The notes under the pieces: model-generated
Database searches by the model: none
The model's input: the letters and a program-made list of their open reading frames with translations, nothing else
What the model was told of the DNA's origin: nothing
Shown here: in pieces, positions 25,877 through 33,603 of the stretch
Layout of the letters: every line of letters starts with the position of its first letter
Position numbering within the stretch: position 1 is the first letter of the stretch
Assembly (NCBI GenBank): GCA_964291475.2
Contig: OZ220066.1
Span: 62,001 to 126,000, forward strand
Source of the DNA: DAOUKH01 sp964291475
Lineage (GTDB): Bacteria > Chloroflexota > Dehalococcoidia > SHYB01
Reading direction: 5' to 3'
Length of the DNA stretch: 64,000 nt
Position numbers and translations under genes: made by a program

Positions 25877-26668
25877 ATGCTGAGCCACCAACGACTGGTC
25901 GAGGCGCTGCGGTCGGAGTACGAGGGACTGGCGCGGCACCTCCGCTCGCTCGACGCGGACGGCCTCGCCGCGCCCAGCGCCTGCGAGGGCTGGAGCGCCG
26001 CCGACGTGGCCGCCCACCTGGCCTGGAACGCCCGCCTCTACGTCCGTTCCCTCGAAATGGGGCTCGCCGGCGAGGCCCCTCCGCCCGCGCCGCCCGGCGG
26101 CGTCGTCGCCAAGATCACCTCCGACTTCGTCCGCGACCGCTCCATCGAGGTGCGCAAGAAGCTCGGGGACGGTGTCCTCGACTCCTTCGAGGAGCACAAC
26201 GCCCGTTTCATCTATATGCTCGACGACCTCGACCCGGCGGTGCGGGACACGCTCACCGTCCCGTTCCTCGACTTCACCTACCCGCTGCGGCGGCTCATCG
26301 GACAGCGCATCAACGAGGTGGCGCTCCATTCGTGGGATGTGCGCAGCCCCGCCGACCCGCGGGCCGCGCTGGTCCAAGACGCCGCGCTGGCCTCAATCGA
26401 ACTATGGAGCAACACGATCGGGCGGTGGGTGCGGTCGGGGCCGCCGGCGCGCATCCGCATCGAGCCCGCCGGCGGCGAAGCGTTCGACGTGGCCGGCGGC
26501 GAGGCGCCCTCCACCGGACCGCCCTCCGGCGACCCGGACGCCGTCCTAGCTGGGACGGCGAGCGCCGTCGCCCTCTTCCTCAGCGGGCGAGCGGGCTTAG
26601 GCGCGCTCGATGTCGGCGGCGACCGCGCCGCGGCCGAGTCCTTCGCCGCCCACCTTGTCATCAACTGA
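25877..26668 (+). CDS. DinB/maleylpyruvate isomerase-like protein
   Basis: This protein of about 263 residues has the four-helix N-terminal pattern of the mycothiol maleylpyruvate isomerase/DinB-2 group: LRSEYEGLARHLRSL, CEGWSAADVAAHLAWN (with the first conserved His), and RRLIGQRINEVALHSWDVR carrying the second conserved His and Asp. The C-terminal domain (from VRSGPPARIRIEPAGG) resembles an SCP-2/wHTH-like tail with sterol-carrier-type strands. Members bind a divalent metal with three His/Asp ligands; many are thiol-dependent transferases, others have unknown roles. Two in-frame ATGs exist, 25868 and 25877; the TATAAT position favours 25877 and leaderless translation. It precedes the selenocysteine redoxin by 72 bases. 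Confidence 0.75.
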   Translation: MLSHQRLVEALRSEYEGLARHLRSLDADGLAAPSACEGWSAADVAAHLAWNARLYVRSLEMGLAGEAPPPAPPGGVVAKITSDFVRDRSIEVRKKLGDGVLDSFEEHNARFIYMLDDLDPAVRDTLTVPFLDFTYPLRRLIGQRINEVALHSWDVRSPADPRAALVQDAALASIELWSNTIGRWVRSGPPARIRIEPAGGEAFDVAGGEAPSTGPPSGDPDAVLAGTASAVALFLSGRAGLGALDVGGDRAAAESFAAHLVIN

Positions 26669-26696
26669 TTCGCGTCCACCGCGCTGCCCGCTGACG

Positions 26697-26702
26697 TATA
26701 AT
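26697..26702 (+). promoter_or_regulatory. Putative -10 box of the redoxin selenoprotein gene
   Basis: TATAAT lies 38 bases before ATG 26741, in the short gap after the DinB-like gene. A matching -35 hexamer is not apparent. Confidence 0.45.
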
Positions 26703-26740
26703 CGTCCGCGCATCACAGACCACCTTAGAGGCCAATCCCC

Positions 26741-27196
26741 ATGCTCAACGTCGGCGACCCCGCCCCCGATTTCACCGCCACCGACCACACCGGCACCCAG
26801 GTGCGCCTGTCCGACTTTCGCGGCAAGAAGGTCTGGCTCTGGTTCTATACCTCTCCCGGAGGGGGGAACTGAACCCGCCACAGTCACGGGTACCGTGACA
26901 ACTGGGCGGCGTGGCAGGAGAAGGGCGTCGAGGTCTTCGGCGTGAACGACCGGAGCGCCGAGGACGCCACCGCGTGGATCGAGCGCGAGCAACTCCCCTT
27001 CCGCATCCTCGTCGACGCCGACCGCGCCATCGGCACCGCCTTCGGTGTCTCGCAGCCCACCGTCGAGAAGTACGTCGCCAACAACGCCGAGGGCCGGCGT
27101 CCCGGCATATTGATCGACGAGGACGGCAAGATCGCGCTCGCCCTTCCCGACCTCAACACCGTCGAGAAACAGGTCGAGGCGGTGAGCGGGATCTAG
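26741..27196 (+). CDS. Peroxiredoxin-like selenoprotein (TGA read as selenocysteine)
   Basis: From ATG 26741 the frame opens with LNVGDPAPDFTATDHTGTQ, then VRLSDFRGKKVWLWFYTSPG, a standard redoxin N-terminus. TGA occurs at 26870-26872 (codon 44), and the same frame continues without interruption to TAG 27196. The residues around it, SPGGGN-U-TRHSHGYRDNW, align with the peroxiredoxin motif TPGCTVEACGFRD, so the TGA sits exactly at the peroxidatic cysteine. The rest (GVEVFGVNDRS, LPFRILVDADRAIGTAFGV, PGILIDEDGKIALAL) completes a 151-residue thioredoxin fold. Selenocysteine peroxiredoxins reduce peroxides using a thiol donor. A SECIS-like hairpin lies 11 bases after the TGA. No resolving Cys is visible at the usual place, where a His occurs. 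Split calling would give two meaningless fragments. Confidence 0.9.
26883..26899 (+). promoter_or_regulatory. Bacterial SECIS-like hairpin in the redoxin gene
   Basis: GTCACGG-GTA-CCGTGAC is a perfect 7-bp stem with a three-base loop starting with G, 18 bases after the UGA. It meets the bacterial SECIS rules and has GGGUA at the tip, close to the GGU of the E. coli element. Confidence 0.85.
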
Positions 27197-28200
27197 CGTG
27201 GGGCTAGCTCCTCGATCGTATGCGCCATCTGCGCCGCGCTCGCCCGCGCCGGCAGGCGGATGAGCGTGACGTCCCAGCCGGCGGCCGCGCGGCGCTCGAG
27301 ACCTTCCACGATCTCCTCCCGGGAGCCGTAGAGGCAGAAGGCGTCGACCATCGCGTCGGTGATCGCCGCCACCGCCTCGTCGCGTCGCCGGGCGCGCCAC
27401 AACTCGGTCATGCGCGCGACCTCGTCGGCGAAGCCCGCTCGCGCCGCGCGGTTCCCGAAGTAGGCCCCCCGGCCGCTCATTGAGCGCGCCATCGTCGCGC
27501 GCATCAGGTCCCGCGCCTCCGGCTTGTCGTCCGTGACCAGCGCCAGCACGTCCGGGGCCACCACGACGTCGTCGAGGGATCGTCCCGCCGACTCCGCCCC
27601 GGCGCGAAGTTCCTCAAAGTCGCCTCCCATGGCGTCCGGGTCGTTCAGCACCGGAGTCCAGCCATCGGCGATTTCGCCGGTCAGTCGCACCGCCTTGGGG
27701 CCGAGGGCGCCGACGTAGATCGGGATACGGTCGCGGAGCGGCGTCACCTCGATGGCGTGCCCGCCCAGACGCAGCACTTTGCCCTCGTGCTGCACCCGCC
27801 AGCCGCCCACGATCTGCCGGATGATCTCGACGTACTCCCGCAGCCGCTGATAGGGACGGTGGAAGGGCAGACCGTGCCAGTCCTCGACCACGATTCGCCC
27901 GCTCACCCCAAGGCCGAGGAGCAGTCGGCCCCCGGACATCTGGTCGAGCGTGACGGCGGCGGTGGCGATCGCCGCCGGTGTCCGGCTGAACACGTTGACC
28001 ACCGCCGAGCCCAACAAGATGCGCTCGGTGCGGAAAGCCATCTCGGCTAGGGAGAGAAAGAGGTCCGGGGCGAAGCGCTCGCCCGCCCACAGCGAGTGGT
28101 AGCCCAACCGGTCGGCGCGGGCGAACAGCTCAAGCGCGTCGGAGCGGGCAAGCGTGCCGGGGCCGGTGAACTTGAGTCCGATCTGCATGGGGAGCGTCAC
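27193..28200 (-). CDS. Luciferase-like (LLM class) flavin-dependent oxidoreductase
   Basis: This 335-residue protein has the luciferase-like barrel pattern: IGLKFTGPGTLA start, GYHSLWAGERFAPDL, NVFSRTPAAIATAAVTLDQM, LGLGVSGRIVVEDWHGLPF and ADGWTPVLNDP. It is a paralog of the protein at 7263-8273. It likely uses FMNH2 or F420 in oxidation of an organic substrate. Start is GTG 28200 or ATG 28188 (which begins at MQIGLKF). Its TAG stop overlaps the redoxin TAG tail-to-tail, both inside one CTAG. It is divergent from the amidohydrolase at 28308, with about 100 bases between. Confidence 0.86.
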   Translation of the reverse strand: MTLPMQIGLKFTGPGTLARSDALELFARADRLGYHSLWAGERFAPDLFLSLAEMAFRTERILLGSAVVNVFSRTPAAIATAAVTLDQMSGGRLLLGLGVSGRIVVEDWHGLPFHRPYQRLREYVEIIRQIVGGWRVQHEGKVLRLGGHAIEVTPLRDRIPIYVGALGPKAVRLTGEIADGWTPVLNDPDAMGGDFEELRAGAESAGRSLDDVVVAPDVLALVTDDKPEARDLMRATMARSMSGRGAYFGNRAARAGFADEVARMTELWRARRRDEAVAAITDAMVDAFCLYGSREEIVEGLERRAAAGWDVTLIRLPARASAAQMAHTIEELAPR

Positions 28201-28264
28201 GAAGCCCGGGCGCGGGCCAACCTGATGAGTATACAGAGGCGGGGCACGCGGGCGGCATGACGAG

Positions 28265-28273
28265 TGGTAGAAT
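28265..28273 (+). promoter_or_regulatory. Shared extended -10 promoter (TGGTAGAAT), copy 2
   Basis: GTGGTAGAATCCGCCGG lies 34 bases before the amidohydrolase start at 28308, matching the copies upstream of the paralogs at 24223-25665 and 31629. Confidence 0.6.
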
Positions 28274-28307
28274 CCGCCGGCAGGACGCCCACCTTCGGAG
28301 GCACTAC

Positions 28308-29756
28308 ATGGCAGCGGTATCGAGCAAGTCGGCGGCGATTCGCGCCAAGCTCGACCATCCCATCATCGACTCCGACGGCCACCTCATCGAGGTGACGCCG
28401 ATTCTCTACGACTACATCCGCGACGAGGGCGGCGAGCAGGGGCTCACGAAGTACTTGGCGACCATCGAGCCGCACTGGACTCACCTCTCGACCGAAGAAC
28501 GGCATGACGCACGGGTCACCGCCAATACCTGGTGGCTGGGCCCCACCAAGAACGGCCTCGACCGCGCCACCGCCATGATCCCCCGCCTCCTCAATGAGCG
28601 CCTCGACGAGCTGGGCCTCGATTTCTCCGTCCTCTATCCGTCGGGGGGCCTGCTGTACCCGCGGTGGAACGACGAGGACGTCCGGCGCGTCAGTTGCCGG
28701 GCCTACAACCGGTACGTTGCCGACACCTACGGCCCCTACGCGTCGCGGATGAGTCCGGCGGCGCTCATCCCCATGCACACGCCGGAAGAGGCCATCGAGG
28801 AGATGGAGTTCGCGGTGCGCGAGCTCGGCCTGAAGGCCGCCATGATCGCGGGCCACGTCCGCCGACCCCTCGGCAAGATCCAGTCGCGGCACCCCACCGC
28901 CGTGGCCGGGTACGGCTGGTGGTTCGACGCCTTCGGTGAGGATAGCGCCTACGACTACGACCCGGTCTGGGCCAAGTCCATCGAGCTTGGGCTGCCGCTG
29001 GCGACGCACCATGGCGGCTTCGGCTTCACCAACCACGCCAACATCAACAACTTCATGCAGAACCACCTCGGCCACTTCGCCAGCGCCGGCAACCTGCTCT
29101 GCAAGACCCTCTTCTTCAGCGGCGTCACCCGCCGCTTCCCCAAGCTCCGCGTCGGCTTCCTCGAATGCGGCGTGGGGTGGGCCGCCGACCTGTACGCCGG
29201 CATCGTCGCGCGCTGGGAGAAGCGCAACCCCGAGACCCTGCAGAACGTCGACCCCAGATACCTCGACGAAGACCGCATCATGGAGCTCTTCGCCACCTAC
29301 GGTGGTGAGACGGTGGCGGACAGGCTCGAGGAGATCAAGGAGTCGCTGAGCACGCCGAACATGTTCGCCGCTCGCAACGCGCCGGACGACCTCAACGACT
29401 TCACCCGCCCCGGCATCACCAAGCCCGAGGACATCCGCGACCGCTTCATCCCCAACTTCTTCTTCGGTTGCGAGGCGGACGATCCCATAAACGCCGCCGC
29501 CTTCAACACCAAGATGCTCCCCTTCGGCGCGAAGATCGGGGCCATGCTCAGCTCCGACATCGGCCACTGGGACGTCATCGACATGCGCGACGTCGTCGAG
29601 GAGGCCTACGAGCTGGTCGAGGACGGCCTCATGACCGAGGACGATTTCCGCGACTTCACCTTCAACACCCCCCTTCGCTTCTTCACCGACCTCAACCCCG
29701 CCTTCTTCGACGGCACCACCATCGAAGCGGAAGCCAAAGCGGCCCTCGCACCTTAG
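28308..29756 (+). CDS. Long amidohydrolase-family (PF04909) protein
   Basis: This 482-residue protein opens with MAAVSSKSAAIRAKLDHP and has the DSDGHLIEVTP metal motif, ATHHGGFGFTNHANINNFM, FPKLRVGFLECGVGWAADLY and SDIGHWDVIDMRDVVEEAYE. It is the same group as the genes at 24223 and 31629 and nearly collinear with them, but with distinct segments such as GWWFDAFGEDSAYDYDPVW. It is probably a metal-dependent hydrolase or decarboxylase. ATG 28308 follows CGGAGG. The gene stands alone downstream of its own promoter; a tandem repeat follows. Substrate specificity is unknown and may differ between paralogs. Confidence 0.85.
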   Translation: MAAVSSKSAAIRAKLDHPIIDSDGHLIEVTPILYDYIRDEGGEQGLTKYLATIEPHWTHLSTEERHDARVTANTWWLGPTKNGLDRATAMIPRLLNERLDELGLDFSVLYPSGGLLYPRWNDEDVRRVSCRAYNRYVADTYGPYASRMSPAALIPMHTPEEAIEEMEFAVRELGLKAAMIAGHVRRPLGKIQSRHPTAVAGYGWWFDAFGEDSAYDYDPVWAKSIELGLPLATHHGGFGFTNHANINNFMQNHLGHFASAGNLLCKTLFFSGVTRRFPKLRVGFLECGVGWAADLYAGIVARWEKRNPETLQNVDPRYLDEDRIMELFATYGGETVADRLEEIKESLSTPNMFAARNAPDDLNDFTRPGITKPEDIRDRFIPNFFFGCEADDPINAAAFNTKMLPFGAKIGAMLSSDIGHWDVIDMRDVVEEAYELVEDGLMTEDDFRDFTFNTPLRFFTDLNPAFFDGTTIEAEAKAALAP

Positions 29757-29938
29757 GCATTGGGCCGCCTCCGGCGCCCGCCGGGGCCACGGCCCTGTCC
29801 CTGCGTATCCGTAGGGCATTGGGCCGCTCCCGGCTCCCGCCACGGCAACAGCCCTGTCTCCTGCGCGGCCGCAGGGCATTGGGCCGCTCCCGGCACCCGC
29901 CAGGGGCTGCAGCGCCCATCTCCCGCGCGTCCGCAGGG
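29756..29938. repeat. Three tandem imperfect ~60-bp repeats
   Basis: Units start at GGCATTGGGCCGC near 29756, 29815 and 29875, each followed by CCGGC-CCCGCC and a CTGCG-rich end. They begin directly at the stop codon of the amidohydrolase. The remaining gap to the insertion sequence holds a GGGCGCGTCGCGACGCGCCC palindrome (30060-30079) and no gene. Confidence 0.65.
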
Positions 29939-30059
29939 TGTCGCCACGGCATCCCGGACAAGAACGTACGTTCTGACTTGATGATAGTCTCCCGTGGAGG
30001 AGTGTGTCAAGCGAGGAGTGGCGGGGCGCCTCCTTAAGAGGGAGGCGGTTGAAGGGAGC

Positions 30060-30079
30060 GGGCGCGTCGCGACGCGCCC
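30060..30079. repeat. Perfect palindrome GGGCGCGTCGCGACGCGCCC
   Basis: A 20-base perfect palindrome followed by CTACGGGG, the same style as the GGGCGATTC repeats elsewhere in the window. Confidence 0.6.
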
Positions 30080-30165
30080 CTACGGGGAGGGCGCCACCGG
30101 CGAGGGTTGGCGCTTCCGGCTCCAAGGCCGTTGGCGCACCCCGCCCCACCCCCGGCCCTCTGAAG

Positions 30166-31455
30166 GACCGGGCACATGGGTGACGGTTAGACCGGGGACA
30201 TAGGTAACACCTTGACGGGGGTCTTGGCGATGCGTTTGGTGTGGTCGTCGAGGAGGCCGATGAGGAGGGGGCCGAAGCGGACGGCCCAGCTGCGGTCGTC
30301 CTGCCGGACGAGGCCGACGGGCTCGCCTTTGAGGGTCTCGCTCACGTAGACCAGGTCCCCCTTCCACTTGATCTCGCCGTTGCCGCGTACCCGGCGTACC
30401 GTGACTTCGGCCTCGTAGTCCGGCGAGCCGACGCTGGCAGGATAGGGGCGAAACGAGGGCGTGTACAGGAAGGCCGGGGGGCGCTGTCCCAAGGCCTCGT
30501 GAGGGCGCTCGGTGTTGTAGCTGCGTCGGAAGCGGTCGAAGGCCTGCTGCTGACGGCGGCCGTTGGCCCTGGGCGGCGAGGCGGTTTCCGCCTTCAGGGT
30601 GCGGTGGAGGCGCTCGAGGCGTCCGTTCTGTTCGGGATGGCCCGGGGCGATGCGCTCGGGGAGGATGCCCAGCTTGACCCACCAGACGGCCAGGGAGGAG
30701 AGGCTGCCCAAGCTGGTGCCGGCGAAGGGCGGACCGTTGTCGGTGCGGATGACCCTGGGCAGGCCGTACTCACGGAAGGCGCGCGCTAACGCGCGCCGCG
30801 TCTCCGGGCCGGTGGGGCGCTCCAGCCCGCGGCAGGCGATCAGGTAGCGGGAGGCCGCGTCCTGGACGGTGAGGGGGTCGACGCGGGCCCCGTCGCCGGT
30901 GCGGAACCAGCCCTTGAAGTCGATGGACCAGACGTCGTTGGCGTTGATGGCGTAAGCGAAGGGCTCGCTCCAAGGGGAGGTACGGCGGCGACGCTGTCGG
31001 CGCCGTACCAGGCCGGCCCGGTCGAGGATGGCGCCGGCGGTGCTGGGGGCGGGCCAGGGCACGTCGGGCTCGGTGTCGTGGAGCCAGGCGATGAGCTTCT
31101 TGGGGCCCCACAAGGGGTGGGCTCGCTTCGCCGCGATGATGCGCTCCTGCACCTCACGGCGTGTGGCGTTGGGATGATGGTGGGGGGCGCGGCTCCGGTC
31201 GCGCAGGCCCTCCTCGCCGTACGCCTCGTACCGGCCGATCAGCTTGGAGGCAGTCTTGCGGCTGATCCCGAACTGCCGGCACAACTCGGCGATGGGTTCC
31301 TCCCCCGCCGTCCTGCGCTCAATGAACCGCAACCGTTCCGCTTCGACACTCGTCTCTTGCCAGGGCAACACAACTCCTCCTTCATGGATCGCTTCCTGCA
31401 ATCCTCCAGAGTGTTACCCATGTGCCCGGTTTATCTGTTACCTATCTTCCCGGTC
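30166..31455 (-). mobile_element. IS481-type insertion sequence
   Basis: The element is about 1290 bp with inverted ends of about 45 bp (30166-30210 and 31411-31455), roughly four-fifths identical. Each end itself consists of two tandem copies of a GACCGGG-x-ACAT-x-GGTAAC unit, about 20-24 bases apart. One transposase gene fills the inside and its stop codon lies within the left end. CCCTCT occurs just outside both ends and may be the target duplication. The element has landed inside a CCCTCTCTCAG-type palindromic repeat, whose right half remains at 31460-31492. It appears intact. Confidence 0.82.
30187..31368 (-). CDS. IS481-family DDE transposase
   Basis: This protein has an N-terminal helix-turn-helix (LCRQFGISRKTASKLIGRY), a second HTH-like part (ERIIAAKRAHPLWGPKKLIA) and an integrase core with WSIDFKGWF, VIRTDNGPPF and GHPEQNGRLERLH, giving the catalytic Asp, Asp and Glu (about residues 150, 210 and 246). 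The C-terminal part with FRPYPASV and KWKGDLVYVSETL is typical of IS481. TTG 31368 with GGAGGA just before gives the usual family start MPWQETSV; ATG 31401 is also open. About 393 residues, normal length, with no visible defects. Confidence 0.85.
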   Translation of the reverse strand: MPWQETSVEAERLRFIERRTAGEEPIAELCRQFGISRKTASKLIGRYEAYGEEGLRDRSRAPHHHPNATRREVQERIIAAKRAHPLWGPKKLIAWLHDTEPDVPWPAPSTAGAILDRAGLVRRRQRRRRTSPWSEPFAYAINANDVWSIDFKGWFRTGDGARVDPLTVQDAASRYLIACRGLERPTGPETRRALARAFREYGLPRVIRTDNGPPFAGTSLGSLSSLAVWWVKLGILPERIAPGHPEQNGRLERLHRTLKAETASPPRANGRRQQQAFDRFRRSYNTERPHEALGQRPPAFLYTPSFRPYPASVGSPDYEAEVTVRRVRGNGEIKWKGDLVYVSETLKGEPVGLVRQDDRSWAVRFGPLLIGLLDDHTKRIAKTPVKVLPMSPV

Positions 31456-31459
31456 TGTA

Positions 31460-31492
31460 CCCTCTCTCAGTCTCCCCCAGCGGGGGAGAGGG
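31460..31492. repeat. Palindromic CCCTCTC-family repeat next to the IS
   Basis: CCCTCTCTCAGTCTCCCCCAG-CGGGGGAGAGGG right after the IS end. The left flank of the IS carries only GGCCCTCT, suggesting the IS entered this repeat. Confidence 0.65.
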
Positions 31493-31577
31493 AAGAGCCA
31501 CCCCGCTCCACCCATTTCCCAACCATCGACGGGAGGGGCAGCGGGGAGAAGGGGCGGGCGCCGCTCCTCTCCAGCGG

Positions 31578-31586
31578 TGGTAGAAT
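31578..31586 (+). promoter_or_regulatory. Shared extended -10 promoter (TGGTAGAAT), copy 3
   Basis: GCGGTGGTAGAATCCGGCGC lies 42 bases before ATG 31629, matching the copy before the 24223-25665 gene almost base for base. Confidence 0.6.
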
Positions 31587-31628
31587 CCGGCGCACGACGG
31601 CCCGGCGGGGCACTTGGGGAGGGATGTC

Positions 31629-33080
31629 ATGGCGGCGGTGACGAGCAAGTCGGCGACGATTCGCGCCAAGCTGGACCATCCCATCATCGATTCCGATGGG
31701 CACCTCATCGAGGTGACCCCTGTCCTCCACGACTACATCCGCGCCGAGGGCGGGGAGAGCGTCCTCCAACGGGTGAAGCGGAACTCGGACTTCAAGCACT
31801 GGACGCAGGTCTCGTCCGATGAGCGGAGCGACGCCCGGACGACGGCCATCACCTGGTGGCTGGCCCCGACCAAGAACGGGCTCGACCGCGCCACCGCCAT
31901 GATCCCCCGCCTCCTCGCCGAGCGCCTCGACGACCTCGGCCTCGACTTCTGCGTGCTCTACCCCTCCGGCGGGTTGGGCTATCCGCGTCTGCCCGACGAA
32001 GAGCTCCGCCGCGTCTGCTGCCGCGCCTACAACAAGTACGTCGCCGACACCTACGGCCCCTACTCCGCGCAACTGACCCCGGCGGCGCTCATCCCGCTGC
32101 ACAACCCCGAAGAGGGCATCGAGGAGATGGAGTTCGCGGTGCGGGAGCTTGGCCTGAAGGTCGCCATGATCGCGGGTCACGTCCGCCGGCCCATCCGGCA
32201 GGTGCTGCGCGAGCACCCCGGCGCGGTGGCGCAGTACGGCTCATGGTACGACGTCTTCGGCGAGGACAGCGAGCACGACTACGATCCCTTCTGGGCGAAA
32301 TCCATCGAACTTGGGATGCCCCTCGCCACCCACACCGGCGGCTTCGGCTTCACCAACAATTCGAACATCAACAACTTCATGCAGAACCACCTCGGCCACT
32401 TCGCCAACGCGGGGAACCTGCTCTGCAAGTCGCTGTTCTTCAGCGGCGTCACCCACCGCTTCCCCAAGATGCGCATGGCCTTTCTCGAGTGCGGCGCGGG
32501 ATGGGCCGCCGACCTCTACGCCGGCATCGTCGCCCGCTGGGAGAAGCGCAACCCGGAGACCCTGCAGAACGTCGACCCCCGCTATCTCGACGAGGACCGC
32601 ATCATGGAGCTCTTCGCCGCCTACGCCGACGAGAAGGCGTTGGGCAGGCTCGAAGAGATTAAGGAGTCGTTGCGGACGCCGAGCGTGTTCGCCACCCACA
32701 ACGCGCCCGAGGAGCTCAACGACTTCGCCCGCGCCGGCATCGCCAAGCCCGAAGACATCCGCGACCGTTTCATCCCCAACTTCTTCTTCGGCTGCGAGGC
32801 CGACGACCCCATGAACGCCGCCGCCTTCAATCCAAAGATCGCGCCCTTCGGCGCGAAGGTGGGCGCGCTGCTCAGCTCCGACATCGGCCACTGGGACGTC
32901 ATCGACATGCGCGACGTGGTCGAGGAGGCCTACGAGATGGTGGAGGACGGCCTCATGACGGCGGACGACTTCCGCGACTTCACCTTCGGCAACCCGCTCC
33001 GCTTCTTCACCGACCTCAACCCCGCCTTCTTCGACGGCACCGCCATCGAAGGAGCGGGGAGAGCGGCGCTGGGACGCTGA
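31629..33080 (+). CDS. Long amidohydrolase-family (PF04909) protein
   Basis: This 483-residue protein opens with MAAVTSKSATIRAKLDHP, then IIDSDGHLIEVTPVLHDYI, LDFCVLYPSGGLGYPRLPD, ATHTGGFGFTNNSNINNF, FPKMRMAFLECGAGWAADLY and SDIGHWDVIDMRDVVEEAYE. All metal-binding positions of the group are retained. It is the nearest relative of the broken copy at 22790 and of the genes at 24223 and 28308. ATG 31629 follows GGGAGGG. It probably acts on a cyclic or aromatic acid by metal-dependent hydrolysis or decarboxylation; paralog expansion suggests several related substrates. Confidence 0.85.
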   Translation: MAAVTSKSATIRAKLDHPIIDSDGHLIEVTPVLHDYIRAEGGESVLQRVKRNSDFKHWTQVSSDERSDARTTAITWWLAPTKNGLDRATAMIPRLLAERLDDLGLDFCVLYPSGGLGYPRLPDEELRRVCCRAYNKYVADTYGPYSAQLTPAALIPLHNPEEGIEEMEFAVRELGLKVAMIAGHVRRPIRQVLREHPGAVAQYGSWYDVFGEDSEHDYDPFWAKSIELGMPLATHTGGFGFTNNSNINNFMQNHLGHFANAGNLLCKSLFFSGVTHRFPKMRMAFLECGAGWAADLYAGIVARWEKRNPETLQNVDPRYLDEDRIMELFAAYADEKALGRLEEIKESLRTPSVFATHNAPEELNDFARAGIAKPEDIRDRFIPNFFFGCEADDPMNAAAFNPKIAPFGAKVGALLSSDIGHWDVIDMRDVVEEAYEMVEDGLMTADDFRDFTFGNPLRFFTDLNPAFFDGTAIEGAGRAALGR

Positions 33081-33182
33081 GCCTCCCTGCCTTCTGAGAC
33101 CCTTGTGTAGCTGACTTGGCGGCTCCGTGGATGGCGGCGCACCCCTCCCGGCCCCCCGCCTCCGACGCGCCTACGGCGCGTG

Positions 33183-33236
33183 CCCTCTCTCAGTCTCCCC
33201 CAGAGGGGGAGAGGACGGGCGATTCGCGAATCGCCC
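33183..33236. repeat. Palindromic repeats of both families
   Basis: A CCCTCTCTCAG...GGGGGAGAGG repeat (33183-33214) followed by the perfect palindrome GGGCGATTCGCGAATCGCCC (33217-33236). The rest of the 523-base gap 33081-33603 has a further GGGCAACC...GGTTGCCC palindrome near 33268 and a 50-base stretch at 33412-33462 related to the remnant at 49518-49563; no gene is visible. Confidence 0.6.
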
Positions 33237-33603
33237 TACAGGGGAGGGGAGAAGACCCCACCCGCACGCCTGGGCAACCACGAGGGTTGCCCCCTACATG
33301 GAAGGTCGCCTGCCAGCGCCGCGGGTTGCGCAAGGGTCTCCAGCGGGAGGGGGGAAGACCGCCCGCGCACTCCTACTACCCGCCCCGCGGGCGCGTGCCC
33401 GCCCTCAGTCCCTCCATGGTTGCGAGGCACTCGCAACCGAAGGCTGCGATACTCGTGGGCCGTCGTCTTGGAGCGGACTTGAAGCAGCTACGGATGACGG
33501 ATTGCGGTTCGGTTCGCAAGTGAACTCCAACCTCCCGCGGCTTGGTCGGAAGCGGCGATAGGTATGGAACTTGTCCGGTGCGACAAGTTGCAAGGGCGCA
33601 ACC

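Noticed and set aside
26870..26872. TGA in the redoxin gene as a nonsense mutation
   Set aside because: It aligns exactly with the catalytic Cys and has a SECIS-like hairpin at the right distance; a random mutation would not be expected to do both.
28197..30149. A 650-codon minus-strand frame
   Set aside because: It is the shadow of the amidohydrolase at 28308-29756; no family motif and biased composition.
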